The notes beneath the pieces were generated by a model, which was not told the origin of the DNA, made no database searches, and saw only the letters and a program-made list of their open reading frames with translations. From Vombatus ursinus (lineage: Eukaryota > Chordata > Mammalia > Diprotodontia > Vombatidae), in contig NW_020954615.1 of assembly GCF_900497805.2 (NCBI RefSeq), positions 9,872,634 through 9,936,633 on the forward strand: 64,000 nt of DNA. Direction: 5' to 3'. Both the position numbers and the translations under genes were made by a program. Of the stretch, positions 41,795 to 52,769 are shown in pieces (the stretch's first letter is position 1; each line of letters begins with the position of its first letter).

Positions 41795-42095
41795 AAGCAG
41801 TTGGATGTGATGGAAAGAACATCAGAGTCAGGATACTGAGTTCAAATCCCAACTTTTGTGCCTCCTAGCTGTGAGATCCTAGCCTGGGGGGTGAACCTTT
41901 GGCCTTAAGGACATATGTAGCCATTTGTTCTGTAAAATTGGATTCAGTAAAAAGACCACACTTAAGGACCTAGAATGCCCCATATGGCCTTAAAACCACA
42001 GGTTCCCCACCCCTGTCCTAGACAGATCTCATTACTGCTCTGAAACTCAGGTGCCTCATCTGAACAATTGGGATAATTATTAATACAAATACTTG
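41795..42095 (+). mobile_element. MIR SINE split by a MITE
   Basis: GTTGGATGTGATGGAAAGAAC, TCAAATCCCAAC, CTCCTAGCTGTGAGATCC before the insertion; CATTACTGCTCTGAAACTCAGG and CATCTGAACAATTGGGATAAT after it. Confidence 0.8.
41885..42015. mobile_element. hAT-type MITE (~131 bp)
   Basis: Terminal inverted repeats: TGGGGGGTGAACCTTTGGCC at the left, and CAGGGGTGGGGAACCTGTGG as the reverse complement of the right end. 8-bp duplication TCCTAGCC (41877-41884) and TCCTAGAC (42016-42023), one mismatch. An 8-bp duplication and a CAGGGGTG terminus are hAT features. It is non-coding and largely palindromic (TTCTGTAAAATTGGATTCAG in the middle). Confidence 0.85.
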
Positions 42096-42274
42096 CAATA
42101 ATGGAAAGCATAAATATTGGGAGGAATCATTTTGTGGTGCTTAATATACTAAATATGTGCAAAGTCTTACCCATATATACTATGTATATTATGACAATAT
42201 TTACAATGGCAGACAGAGCATTGCATTTGGAATTAAGAAAGCCCTGGATTTGATTCCTAAGTTTGATGACTGAG

Positions 42275-42975
42275 TCAGAATATTTCCCTGCTCAAATATC
42301 TTCAAAGGCTCCCTTTGCTTCTGAAATGAAATGTAAAATCCTCAGGCTGCACTTTATAGACCTCCTTAGTCAGTCCTAGGCTTACCTTTCTGGATATAGC
42401 TTAATGTACTAATATTAACTTACATGGATATTTAACACCCAAAGATTAATTATATTAATGAATATGTAAAATATTAATTATAATATTAACCTCTGGGCCT
42501 TGGTACAGGCTATTTATCTCTCATATATGGACTCACTATATATCTCTACTCTTTGAATCCAAACATTTCCTCAAGGCTCCACTAGAATGAGCCTTTCTGG
42601 AGAACCCTGGTCTGTTGCTCTTTTCTCCCTCAAAACATTTTGCATTTATTGATCCGTGGGCAAACTGTGTCTGTAAAGTAGAAGGTACGCAACCTGAACA
42701 TAGGACTTTCTTGACTTTATCTTTGCAATTGCTTTCGCGGGGCCATCTTCAGTTGTCCTGATCTATAATATCTCTCACCGGACCCAAATGGCTGTGGAGC
42801 AGACGGGTGACTTTGCACAGCCCTCCCTCACTCAAATCCAGTTCACTTGCAAGTCATGGCATCACCTTCCTGATGTCATGGTCCTCTTTGAGAACAAAGG
42901 ACAGAAAACAACAAACAATATCTATCACATAGTATTAGCCTCTTAAATGTTTGTTGAACTGAATTGAATCGAAAA
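42275..42975 (+). mobile_element. L2 LINE split by family X
   Basis: AAAGGCTCCCTTTGCTTCTG, AAATCCTCAGGCTGC, CTCAAGGCTCCACTAGAATG, then after the insertion CACATAGTATTAGCCTCTTAAATG and TTGTTGAACTGAATTG, the L2 terminus. Confidence 0.75.
42728..42925 (+). mobile_element. Family X short copy
   Basis: Starts CGGGGCCATCTTCAGTTG, includes GGACCCAAATGGCTGTGG, TTTGCACAGCCC, and ends with GATGTCATGGTCCTCTTTGAG and an ACAACAAAC tail. It starts at the same base as the copy at 53622. Confidence 0.75.
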
Positions 42976-42989
42976 TCCTGATTCTCACC

Positions 42990-43260
42990 CTGATTTGTTG
43001 TTTTTGTTGTTCAGTCATTTCTAAGTCATGTTTGACTCTTCATGATCCCATTTGGGGTTTTCTTGGCAAGGATACTGGAGTGGTTTGACATTTCCTTCTC
43101 CAGCTCATTTTATAGATGAGGAACTGAGGCAAACAGGGTTAAGTGACTTGCCCAAGGTCACACAGCTAGTAAGTGTCTGAGGCTGGATTTGAACTCATGA
43201 AGATGAGTCTTTCTGATTCTACTGTCAATGTTCTATCCACAGCACAAACCAGGTGCCCCC
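42990..43260 (-). mobile_element. Marsupial CORE-SINE, RTE-tailed
   Basis: GTTGTTTTTGTTGTTCAGTC, GGGGTTTTCTTGGCAAGG, CTCCAGCTCATTTTATAGATG, AGTGACTTGCCCAAGGTC, GGATTTGAACTCATG. Near full length. Confidence 0.93.
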
Positions 43261-43261
43261 T

Positions 43262-43395
43262 CACATTGATTAGCTGTTACTTAACCTTCACAAGCTTCAG
43301 TTTCTTTATCTATAAGATGAGAATGATAATTACATCACTAACACCTCAGATGGTGGTTGTATGGATATATTTGAAAGGTTTATAAGCATTAAAGC
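43262..43395 (+). mobile_element. MIR 3' half
   Basis: CAAGCTTCAGTTTCTTTATCTATAAG, GGTGGTTGTATGGATATATTTG. Confidence 0.6.
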
Positions 43396-43399
43396 AATC

Positions 43400-43600
43400 C
43401 TAGACTCATAGATATGCACTGAAAGGGACCTCAGAGGACATTTGGCTGACCCTCTGCTTTTACAGGTGAGGTAACTTAAGGGACAGCAGAGTGAAGTGAC
43501 TTGTGATGGCCACACAGATAATCTAAATGGCTGATCTGAGATTCGAACACAGCTCCTCTCACTCACATTCCAGCACTCCTTCCACTATGTAAAACTACCT
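43400..43600 (-). mobile_element. L3-MIR composite
   Basis: TGAAAGGGACCTCAGAGGAC, GCTTTTACAGGTGAGG, GAGATTCGAACACAGC. Confidence 0.75.
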
Positions 43601-44535
43601 TGACTTAGACCTAACAGCTATAAGAATATAAACTATCGTTATTTTTTATTCTTTGTTACTTTTTTGGGGAGCGATTCAGTCCTGAGATTTCATTGGTGAT
43701 TCATGAATTCCCAATATGAAATAGTCCTTCTCTGATGCAGAATACCAACACATATGCAACTTAAATCCTTAGATTTAAATCATTAGATTGAATCATTAGA
43801 TTCAACAGCACTTAAGAGTTCAAAGCTTTCCCATGGTCCAATAGTCCATGTCAGAAGCAAGCTTTAAACCTAGATCTTCTTGTTGGCTAGAAAGGTCTCC
43901 GTCCATAAGCCACTTAAACATTATAAAAGTGAATTTGTTTCACTTTGTAAACCAATTCACCAAAGAAGAGTCAAAGAAATATCTATTTGGTTGTTTGTAC
44001 ACAAGCGGGTTCCAGGTGTCCTATATTCTGTATGTTATAACCACAACAGTCTCTATTCTTCTGAATATTTTTCAGAAAAATGGAAGAGTGAAAAAAAATT
44101 GCTTCCTCCCCTATAGCCCTCTGAGACTGTTTATTATTTAATCATGTCTAAGTCTTCTTCAGACAGCAACAAGTGGGTAGCAATTTTGAAAGAACTGATG
44201 GTTTTCTGTTGATCAAAGAGAAATCCTTCTAAGAACTTCAAAGAGAAAGGATTATATAGAAACATGATGATACCTTTTACTTTTAACAAAATGATAAGTG
44301 AGGTGATGAATTATTTTAAAAAATAAAGATGTGGAGAAGATGGTCTCCTTAGGGTGAGGGAGGTTGATATAGAATAGCTGTCCTGGGCAAAACTGCGCTG
44401 CGGTGCATGTAATGAATGGGAATGGTGACTCAGAGGGAATTTTCTTTATCTCAAAATACACAAGTTTTTGTAATGAAAAATACTGCGTCTGCCTATTGGT
44501 ACTCCTGTCTCTGAACACAATCACAGAAGGAGAGA
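43601..44535. other. Mostly unassigned
   Basis: A reverse MIR-like remnant at about 43800-43915 (CATGTCAGAAGCAAGC, TAAACCTAGATCTTC). The remainder has no recognised gene or repeat. Confidence 0.4.
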
Positions 44536-44539
44536 GAGC

Positions 44540-44745
44540 CAAAGAAGCCATTTAGTCCAGACCATTCCAAAACAAGGACCCTTAAGCAACAACCCTGTCA
44601 AGTAATCATCCAGTTTCTATCTCCCCTGTACAGGAACCCACTGCCCTTGGAGACAGCCTATCTCCCTGGTTATTTGGAAGTTCCTCTTTCTATTAAGCTA
44701 TGATCTGTTTCTTGGTTATGCCTATCCGGTAGGCTATCTTTTCAG
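44540..44745 (-). mobile_element. L3/CR1-like LINE
   Basis: AGTAATCATCCAGTTTC, GGAACCCACTGCCCTTGGAG, GGAAGTTCCTCTTTC follow the reverse L3/CR1 3' region. Confidence 0.6.
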
Positions 44746-44854
44746 AGGCTAAGGAGAAAGAGTCTTGCTTTCATTCATTTTACAATTCTTAAAATATATG
44801 AAGACAAAATCATCAGTATATCCATTATGTTTTCTCTTCTCCATTTAAACACAC

Positions 44855-45120
44855 TAAGATTCTTCAACTGGAAGGAACTCAAGGGGTGGCCTAGGTACCC
44901 TCTTACCATATTTTAATTGTGTAGGTGGCCAGAAAAGCTGATTACACAAAAGGATATGGTCTGCAGATATTAAAAATAGGTTTTCATCCAATTTGTCTTT
45001 CTGACACATAAATCAGAATCCTCTCTACAACTTATCGGACAAGTTGTCATGTATCCAGATTTACAAACTTCAATGAAACCTCTCTACCTCCCAAGTTAGC
45101 CTGTTCCACTTTGGTGTAAC
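44855..45120 (-). mobile_element. L3/CR1-like LINE
   Basis: CAACTGGAAGGAACTCAAGG, ATCAGAATCCTCTCTACAAC, CTACCTCCCAAGTTAGCCTG in reverse L3 order. Confidence 0.6.
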
Positions 45121-45190
45121 TCAGAGACAGAGAGAGAGGGGGAGAGACAGACAGACAGTCACGGAGACAGAGAGACAGAGAGAGATTATG
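45121..45190. repeat. (GAGACA)n tract
   Basis: GAGAGACAGACAGACAG-type units. Confidence 0.9.
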
Positions 45191-45267
45191 GCTATAGATA
45201 GATTTAGATAAAATTATGTATATAGACAGAGATATAGGTAAAGGCATATAGATATAAGCATAGATTT

Positions 45268-45511
45268 TTTTGTTGTTGTTGTTCAGTTTTCAATCATGTC
45301 CAACTCTTTCTGGGGTGTTCTTGCAGGGATACTGGAGTGGTTTGCCGTTTTCTTCTCCAGCTTATTTTATAGATGAGGAAATTGATGCAAACAGGATTAA
45401 GTGACATACTTAGTATCATATGGTAAGTGAAGCCAGATTCCAACTCATGAAGATGAGTCTTCCTGACTCTAGGCCTGATAATTTATGCATCGTGCTACCT
45501 AACTGCCCTGA
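45268..45511 (-). mobile_element. Marsupial CORE-SINE, RTE-tailed
   Basis: TTGTTGTTGTTGTTCAGTTTTC, GGGATACTGGAGTGGTTTGCC, CTTATTTTATAGATGAGG, CATCGTGCTACCTAACTGCC. Confidence 0.92.
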
Positions 45512-46070
45512 GTGTAGGTATCATTGTAGATACAGGTATAAATTATATAGATAGTTATAAATGATATATAGGAATGTTTATGCATTATATATATATATTT
45601 GACCAAGCACATTTATGCACATGTGTGTACATGTGAACATGTTTATGTATACATACTTGTTTGTATATGCACAATGTGTGTATATATGCATGTATTAATA
45701 GATGTATTTGTATATTGATAGCTATTATTTTAGCTAAAGATATAGATTCCCATTTATATATAAATATCTATCGATTTCAGGCTGAAATTCCCTTAGTTCC
45801 CCCAACTGATCCTTCTATATCAGCATCCATAACATGTGCATTTACCTCAGTATCCATTTGTAGTTATATTTGTAGAAAAGAGATCAGATTTGAGTCCTTG
45901 GGTTAAAGAACGAAACTACTGTCATGTTATTTAAACTAAACCAAAATCTGCTTCGTAAATGATATTATTTTCTTTTTGTTGTTGATGGCCTGTGATTTTA
46001 TTGGTATGGAGAAACTCCCTCCTTTAACCCATGCACAAAGATCAGCCTTCAAATAGAATTTAGAGTGTCT
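45512..46070. other. AT/GT-rich unassigned
   Basis: TATAGATA and TGTGTACATGTG-type low complexity at 45540-45720; the remainder is unassigned. Confidence 0.45.
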
Positions 46071-46074
46071 AAAA

Positions 46075-46195
46075 GTCCCCTGGGGACCCGAGAACTGAAA
46101 AGACTCACTCAGTATAACTCCGCCAGGATGTCAGAGCAAGACTTTAACCCAGGTCTTCCTGATTTTGGCAAGCTCTCTGCCTCTAATGACGTGCA
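46075..46195 (-). mobile_element. MIR fragment
   Basis: GAGCAAGACTTTAACCCAGGTC, CTCTGCCTCTAATGACG in reverse order. Confidence 0.5.
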
Positions 46196-46207
46196 TCCTC
46201 TTAAAAC

Positions 46208-46305
46208 ATCATCATCATCATCTCTCTCTCTCTCCCTCTCTGTCTCTGTCTCTCTGTCTCTCTGTCTGTCTCTCTGTCTCTCTGTCTCTCTCTCTCTCCT
46301 CCGCA
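46208..46305. repeat. (ATC)n then CT-rich tract
   Basis: ATCATCATCATC followed by about 80 bp of TCTCTGTC units. Confidence 0.95.
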
Positions 46306-46599
46306 CCCCCCATATCCAACTTTCTATTTCTGGCTCTACTTTTACAGAGATACATGTCTGGATTGTTGAAAACTAGCACCTGCTATTAAATCCCCATAAA
46401 TCTTTGTTGATTTGAATCCAATGCCACAAAGCTACATTTGATGCCATCTCTGTGCCAGGCATAAAGACTTTTGTTTAGGCTTTAAGTACCACTCCAAATC
46501 AATAATTAGGATGAAAATTTCAACAAATGAGGATGAGATTTAAATGAGTTTGCCCCTCTCCACTTTCAAGGGATCTGCTCTTTGGTGGTGGTTGGGGGG

Positions 46600-47230
46600 C
46601 TGCACAGTGGAGTGAGAGATCGAGGGGGAGTTTCATTACTTCACACAGGGAACATCAAGCAGTGATTACCATGAGCAAAATGTTATATAGGCAAAATTAC
46701 CAGAACCATCCTTTCTTATTAATCCCGCTTGATAAAAAATAAGGAAGATTATGTTCAAAATCATTATTTTAATATTCCTCAGAGAAATGTGCTATAATTT
46801 GAGTCCTTTTTACTGTGCCCTGTTAGTAACACGAGCAAAGCGGGAAGCCACCTAGCAATCAGCTCAAGGAATTATCTCTTCTCCTCATATTTGAATTGTT
46901 AACCAGAGCTTTTGCTCTCAGAACCCAAAGTGAAGAATCTCTTATTCCATTTCTATTTACTAGGTGGATATTAAACTCATGACTCTGGTGCAGAGAACAA
47001 ATTCTGAACACTGGGGTGAAGAAGGCATATTTAATGTTTTGATTCCTCTAGGAACAGCATGTCAATAATATGGATGGAATAATGTAGAAGCAGTGGCTCA
47101 AAGCCCCCATGCTCTGGGCTCAGATAGAATAGGCCAGTCTCGGGGTTACCCAAAAAGACCATTAGATGTGTCTCATTATTTTCATAATCCAGTGTTTGTC
47201 TTAGGAAATCTATGAATATATATCCATAAT
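46600..47230. other. Repeat-free island
   Basis: About 630 bp with no recognised repeat. It has a bicoid-type homeodomain site TTAATCCC (46720-46727) and mixed AT/GC composition. No convincing exon. Confidence 0.35.
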
Positions 47231-47234
47231 CACA

Positions 47235-48255
47235 CTCATTATCTTTCCCTAAAATCCTCTTTTCTTTCAGACTTTTTTATTATTATTGAAAGTATCACTC
47301 TATTCCAATTGACCCAGACTAGAAATGCTGGGGCCATCCTGGCCTCTTCACTCTTTCTCACTACACACATATCCAATTTTTCATCATGACCTTGTCACAT
47401 CTACTTTCATAACTCCTCTCTTGTACATTCCCTATAAGTCTATTCACACTGCAATCGCGAGTCATGTCATCATCTCCCCAATGTCATGGTTCTCTTAAAG
47501 AACTAAGGACAAATCACAATGCACAGCCACCTCCCCAGTAGGACCCTCAGCATTTGACTTTTGAATTACGGCAATAGCCTGACGATTGGTCTTTCCCCAC
47601 TCTGATCCAGCCTTCATTCAACTGCCAAACTCATTCTCCTAAAGTACATATCTGGCCACATCACTCTCTCCTTTTCATTATCCTTAACTCCCAGATCAAA
47701 TATAAAATCATCTTTTTGTCATAGAAAGTGCTTAATGGTTTATCCCCTTCTGACCTTTCCAGGCTTCTAATGCTGTTCCACAGCCCATTCTTATAACCAG
47801 TGAAACTACATTACTAAGATAATCCAGTTTGGGTTACTAAATGGCTTAGTTAACGGGAGAATTATTCTTCTAACTTAACATTGCATTCCCACTCTATGTC
47901 TTTTCCATGGCTTTCTCCTAAGCCTGGAACAGTCTTCTTCCTAAAATCACAAATCTTAGAATCTCAGGGTCCCTTCAAAATTCACCTAAAATCTGACCTA
48001 CTGGAAATGGCTTTTTCTCGGAACCCCAACTGATAGTGACTTCCACTCTCAGATTACCTCAGATGCACTCAGCATAAATCTTGTTTATATATCATTATTT
48101 TCATGTTACCTCTCCTGTTAAGGTGTGAAATCCTTGATGGCATGGACCATATTTTTGTTTGTTTGTTTGTTTTTTAAATCCAATGATAAGCACAGTGCCA
48201 ATCATAATGACTGGCACATAGAAAGTGCTTAATAAATGCTTGTTGACTAACTGAC
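47235..48255 (+). mobile_element. L2 LINE, long 3' part
   Basis: AATTACGGCAATAGCCTGACG (L2 ..YxNSL.. region), CTCATTCTCCTAAAGTACATATC, GCACAGTGCCAATCATAATG, CTTAATAAATGCTTGTTGAC. About 1 kb, complete 3' end, disrupted frame. A family X fragment lies inside. Confidence 0.85.
47445..47525 (+). mobile_element. Family X 3' fragment
   Basis: GCGAGTCATGTCATCATCTCC, CAATGTCATGGTTCTCTT, AAGGACAAATCACAATG; a 5'-truncated copy of the element at 42728 and 53622. Confidence 0.6.
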
Positions 48256-48274
48256 TCTATGGATATAATGAAAA

Positions 48275-48350
48275 TCACAGACAGAGACAGAGGCAAAGAG
48301 AGAGACAGAGACAGAGACAGAGAGACAGAGACAGAATCAGAGACAGAGAG
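48275..48350. repeat. (GAGACA)n tract
   Basis: CAGACAGAGACAGAGG-type units immediately beyond the L2 end. Confidence 0.92.
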
Positions 48351-48589
48351 AGCACATTCTAGGTTTATATAAATTTGACTGATAGGGTCTCTAGGTCCTC
48401 TGTAAGTCCTCAAAGTAATAAAGCCAATTGCATGTCAGAGATATGACAGTCTTTATTTCACTCGAAGATTCAGAAGATATAAAAGAGCACATAAACAAAG
48501 CAGAGTGCTTGATGAGAGCCTAGAACATTAATGATAATCCTGTTTTCATGAAAGTGTTTTTATGAATTCTTATTTCTTTCTCTGACCAC

Positions 48590-48660
48590 AGATAGAATCT
48601 CAGATTTTGAAGGGACCTTGGAAGTAATGTAATCTAACTTGCACAATAACCACAACTATA
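48590..48660 (-). mobile_element. L3 end fragment
   Basis: GAATCTCAGATTTTGAAGGGACC, TAATGTAATCTAACTTGC. Confidence 0.45.
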
Positions 48661-48736
48661 ATCAAAACAACAATAAAAACCTTCTCTATGCCCTATTGAT
48701 AATTCCAGTAATTCTGATCCCAAATCTTGTAATGCA

Positions 48737-48980
48737 GGGATGGTTAGGTGGTGCAGTGGATACAGCACTGCTCTTGGAATCAGCAAGACTCCTCTTCACG
48801 AATTCGAATCCTACCTCAGTCACTTACGAGTTATGTAACCCTGGGCAAGTCACTAAACCCTGTTTGCCTCAGTTTCATCATCTGTAAAATGAGCTGGAGA
48901 AGGAAATGGCAAACCAGTCTAATATCTCTGCCAAGAAATGGGGTCCTGAAGAGGTAGACAAGACTGAACAACAATAAAAT
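48737..48980 (+). mobile_element. Marsupial CORE-SINE, RTE-tailed
   Basis: GGATGGTTAGGTGGTGCAGTGG head, CATCTGTAAAATGAGCTGGAG, GAAGAGGTAGACAAGACTG tail with AACAACAATAAAA end. Confidence 0.92.
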
Positions 48981-49090
48981 CTTACTTCCTTAAGCCTCAG
49001 TTTTCTTCTCTGTTAAATGGGGGTCCTGGCCTATTTGATCTCTAAGTATCTAAGTCCATTTCTAAATCCTACTACCCTAGAGATTTTTGT
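48981..49090 (+). mobile_element. MIR/SINE tail fragment
   Basis: TAAGCCTCAGTTTTCTTCTCTG, TTAAATGGGGGTCCTGGCC. Confidence 0.5.
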
Positions 49091-49915
49091 GTCGGATTCT
49101 TCCCCTCTCTTCCTCCATTACTAACTTCTGAGGGACTTAGGTAATGAATCTCTTGTTTTTCTGTTTCTGGACTTTCTCATTTCCCTTTGAATTCATGCCT
49201 CCTTTGTCCTGGGCAAGTGCTCAATTCTCTTTTCCCTTCCTGCTTGGCTGGCTCTAGCTATGGCATTCTTGCTCTGAGGACCAGCCTCCCTCTTCATTCT
49301 TCATCATGGCCTTCTGCACTCAGATCAAAACGTATTTATTCATGGAAAGCTTAGCTTCATACCCTGTCACCCAGCCTGCCTTGGAGATAAGGAATGAAGC
49401 TGCCAACATCAAGCCAGACCAGAACAAACAGCAAACTGGGGCTTCTCTGGCAGGTAAACAATAGAAATTGAATCATAGATAGAGAAAAGTCAGCAGAGTG
49501 ATGCCACCTGTATCCTTAGAAGCTATTCTACATAAACCATCTCATCGTATTTGCACTGTCACAGAAGACAAATTTGGGAATAAAGGGCTGGAAGTTCCAA
49601 AGAGCTAGGCTTAGTCTTGTTAGGTGGGGGTACAAGGAGAAAAAGTGAGAGAGAAAAATTTCGGAACAATTAGGGCTATCCAAAAGGGGATTGTGTTGGC
49701 TCTCAACTAGAAACTCCATGACAACGAAGGTGTCCAAGAAAGAGCTGGATGACTGCTTCTTAGACCACTTCTGAGACGTTCGTGCTCAGAGATGGGTTAT
49801 GTTCCTTGGCCTTTGACATCCCTTCTAAGTCTGAGATTTTTTCCTGGCTTTAAAAAAGAATCTCTTAAAACTAACTCTTTTGGGCAATAGAGCATCTGCT
49901 GAGCAAATAACAGTT
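49091..49915. other. Unassigned sequence
   Basis: About 820 bp of mixed composition with no recognised gene or repeat. Confidence 0.4.
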
Positions 49916-49934
49916 TCTATATATGGTAAGTTTA

Positions 49935-50085
49935 AAACACACATGCAAATATACACATACGCAGGAACATGCATGTGTGCATACATGTATACATATGTGT
50001 TTGTATGTATGCGCACATATTTGTATGTATATGTATATATTTACATGTGTATGCATGCATGTGTGTATAGGCTATCTATCTATAT
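49935..50085. repeat. AT/GT/CA microsatellite
   Basis: ACATACGCAGG, TGTATACATATGTG, TATGTATATG units over about 150 bp. Confidence 0.88.
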
Positions 50086-50104
50086 AAAGTCTATGTGGGT
50101 GAAA

Positions 50105-50270
50105 TAAATACAGAAAGGTTTTCAATGATGCAACCAGGCACTGTACCAGGACTTGGAGATACAAAGGCAAAAATGAAACATTATAGAATCTTCATTCCAT
50201 CAGGGTCAGTCATTCAATCTTTCCAGAAGGTTCTATCAAGTGCTTACTTACATGACAGTAAAATGGTATG
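50105..50270 (-). mobile_element. L2 3' termini
   Basis: CCAGGCACTGTACCAGGACTTGGAGATAC, then CATTCAATCTTTCC and CTATCAAGTGCTTACTTACATG: two reverse L2 ends, the second cut by family X and resumed at 50646. Confidence 0.6.
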
Positions 50271-50645
50271 GGTGATGTTACAGGACAAGCGCTCACATGG
50301 AGGTCAGAAGAAACGATATAAGGACACTCTCAAGGTCTCTCTTAAGAACTTTGGAATTGATTGTGTGACATGGCAGACACTGGCACAGTACCGTTCAGCA
50401 TGGCATGTCCACATCAGAGAAGGTGCTGTGCTCTCTGAACAAAGCAGAATTGAAACACTCAAAGGAAACACAGAATACACAAATTTAGAGAATCCACCCC
50501 AAATGTTCACACAGACCACTTGTGCCCGACCTGTGGAAGAACCTTTGGAGCTCATATTGGTCTAATCAGTCACAGTCAGACACACTGAAACTGGACTCTA
50601 TCATAGAGATGTCATTTTGGTCCTCTTCGAGAATGAAAGGCAGTA
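50271..50645 (+). mobile_element. Family X LINE, ORF2 C-terminus
   Basis: One open frame gives HGGQKKRYKDTLKVSLKNFG (residues about 65-84 of the frame starting at 50095), IDCVTWQTLA, HIREGAVLSEQSRIE. In another frame CPTCGRTFGAHIGLISHSQ follows, the C2H2-like end usual for this LINE group. It ends GATGTCATTTTGGTCCTCTTCGAG. Same family and region as 30722-31255; a later frame change breaks it. Confidence 0.82.
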
Positions 50646-51410
50646 ACCAATCAAACAACGTACACGCCAGGCACTGTGCCAAGTGCTGGGGATACAAAGA
50701 AAGGCAAAAGTCACTTCTTGCCCTCAGGGCCCTTATATTTTGATACAAACATGAACATAACTAGGAACATACAAAAAAGATACAAAATATATGGAAGACA
50801 ATATGAAAGGTAAGGCATTCGTTAGCTCTGGGACTGGGAAAGGCCTCACGCACAGGGTCAGATTGGAGCTGAGCCTGAAAGAAAGCCAGGGAAACAAAGA
50901 GATAGAGTTGAGAGAGCGGAGAATTCTGGGGTTTGGGGGGTGGCCTATGCAGAGACCCAGAAACGAGAATTAGAGCATTACATGTGAGAGGCAGCAAAAA
51001 AGCGAGTGTTGCTGGATTATGGGCAGTGAGGTGGTGCAGTAGATACAATGCTGGGGGCCTAGAGTTAAGAAGACTCCTCTACCTGAGTTCAAATCCAGCC
51101 TCAGACTCTACTGCCTGCATGACCCTGGGCATATCTCTTTAATACCTCAGTGTCTCAGCTGTAAAATGAGCTGGAGAAGGAAATGGCAAACCACTCCAGT
51201 ATCTCTGCCAAGAAAATCCCAAGTGAGCTCATGAAGAATTGGACATGAATGAATAACAGTGACTAGATTATACAGTCTGTGAAAAGAAGCCAAGCAAAAG
51301 AAAACTGGAAAGCTAGGGAGGAGTCAGGTTACGAAGACATGCGATAATATAAATAGATTTGGAATCAGGGTACCTGAGTTCAAATCCAAGCTTTATTATT
51401 TATTACTAGA
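50646..51410 (-). mobile_element. L2 LINE, resumed
   Basis: GCCAGGCACTGTGCCAAGTGCTGG, CTTGCCCTCAGGGCCCTTATATTTTG, TTGGAGCTGAGCCTGAAAG, GGCCTATGCAGAGACCC follow reverse L2 in order. A SINE (51017-51263) interrupts it. Confidence 0.75.
51017..51263 (+). mobile_element. Marsupial CORE-SINE, RTE-tailed
   Basis: GGGCAGTGAGGTGGTGCAGTAG head, GAGTTCAAATCCAGCCTC, GAGCTGGAGAAGGAAATGGC, GAAGAATTGGACATGAATG tail. Confidence 0.92.
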
Positions 51411-51535
51411 GTGGATTCAGACAAGTAACCCTCCATCTGTGAACTTCAACGTCTTCCCCTGTAAACAGAGGGAATTACACTATATTATCACTAAGACCCG
51501 CTCTGACTCCAAATCCTATAATCCTATGATCCTAT
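51335..51535 (+). mobile_element. MIR SINE
   Basis: GAGTTCAAATCCAAGC, TCCATCTGTGAACTTCAACG, then CTCTGACTCCAAATCC and a TCCTATAATCCTATGATCC end. Confidence 0.65.
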
Positions 51536-51850
51536 TATTCGAATTCAGGTTTTTAAAATGTATGTCTAGTGCCTTTGTCTACTTACCACGCTATCGCCCA
51601 TATTTTAAAATGTCAATGTCATTTCCCTAAAAGTACTTTCTAACAGGGGTAGGGGAAAATAGTTTAATATCCTTTTTAATACATTATGAAAAATAAGTCC
51701 TATTTTCCTTGGAATAAACTGATATTTCATCAACTAGTTTTTACTCAGAATAACCCATATTGTTTGTCAAAGTTACAAAAATATACACACCAAGACTCTA
51801 ACGAATAGAAAAAAACAATAAATAAACATATCTCACAATAATGAGAACTA
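51536..51850. other. AT-rich unassigned
   Basis: No gene or repeat recognised. Confidence 0.35.
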
Positions 51851-51854
51851 AAAT

Positions 51855-52080
51855 GGACTTAATGCTTGATGTTTGCAAAGCATCTTACATCTATTATCTT
51901 ATTTGATCCTCTCAGAAATTCTGTGAGTTGGTGCAATATTATCCCTACTTTACAGAAAAGGAACCTGAGGCTGGGAGAAAATAAATGACTTGCCCAGGGA
52001 CACCCAGCTGTCAACAGTCTGAGGAGGCATTCCAATCTAGATAGTCATGACTCTAGCTCCAGTATTCTATTCACTCAAAA
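51855..52080 (-). mobile_element. MIR SINE
   Basis: TTTGATCCTCTCAGAAATTC, CCCTACTTTACAGAAAAGG, ATGACTTGCCCAGGGACAC, in reverse MIR order. Confidence 0.85.
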
Positions 52081-52174
52081 TTTCCCTTAACCATCAAACT
52101 GAAAGTTGGGCATTTTTCAAGATCCGCTGGATGATAGAAGAGTTGGAAGCATCCTGATCCCAGATCTCAAGCAC

Positions 52175-52213
52175 CACACACACACACATGCACGCACACA
52201 ACACACACACACA
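52175..52213. repeat. (CA)n microsatellite
   Basis: CACACACACACATGCACGC and a second CA run. Confidence 0.95.
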
Positions 52214-52349
52214 AATGATTTTGAAAACTTTGAAGAGAAGTAGAGAGTTTTCCATTTGATTCCCTTTTCCTTGATCTGGGAAAAAAAAATAGTCTCTCAC
52301 AGATATTACTTTCAGCCAGGAGGAGCCCTCCCAATCCTTGCATGTGCAA

Positions 52350-52412
52350 CGTATTCATTCATTCATTCATTCATTCATTCATTCATTCGTTCATTCATTC
52401 ATCCATCCATAA
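52350..52412. repeat. (ATTC)n microsatellite
   Basis: About 13 ATTC units with one GTTC, then ATCC variants. Confidence 0.97.
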
Positions 52413-52569
52413 ATTTAATAATTTAATACAGTGTTTAAAAATAGCACAATTTGCTTTGAGGAGGCAATAATTTGACGTTCTAATATGCGGAAAACCCTGT
52501 CTGGGCTTTTGTTTATTTGATTGCTTTTCCATTTTTCTCCAAATTCCCTCTAGAGCAAAAACTGTTCTG

Positions 52570-52750
52570 GATCAATGTGTAAAGGACTGGTCATGGTATC
52601 AGGAAAACCTGGATTTGAATCAAACCTCACATTAAGTAGATGTGTGTCCAAAAGCCTCGGCTTCCTCATCTACAAAATGGAAATTAGCCTCAAAACACTA
52701 TAGAAATGTCAGCTATTAATACTGATGCGATCTCATGAATTAATGTGTGC
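52570..52750 (+). mobile_element. MIR SINE
   Basis: GGACTGGTCATGGTATCAGG, CTCGGCTTCCTCATCTACAAAATGG, AAATGTCAGCTATTAATAC. Confidence 0.75.
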
Positions 52751-52769
52751 AAAGTGTTTGGAAAACCCT

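Noticed and set aside
50095-50565. 156-residue plus-strand frame that looks like a small gene
   Set aside because: Its N-terminal part is reverse L2 and its C-terminal part is the family X LINE ORF2 end: a chimeric chance frame, not a host gene.
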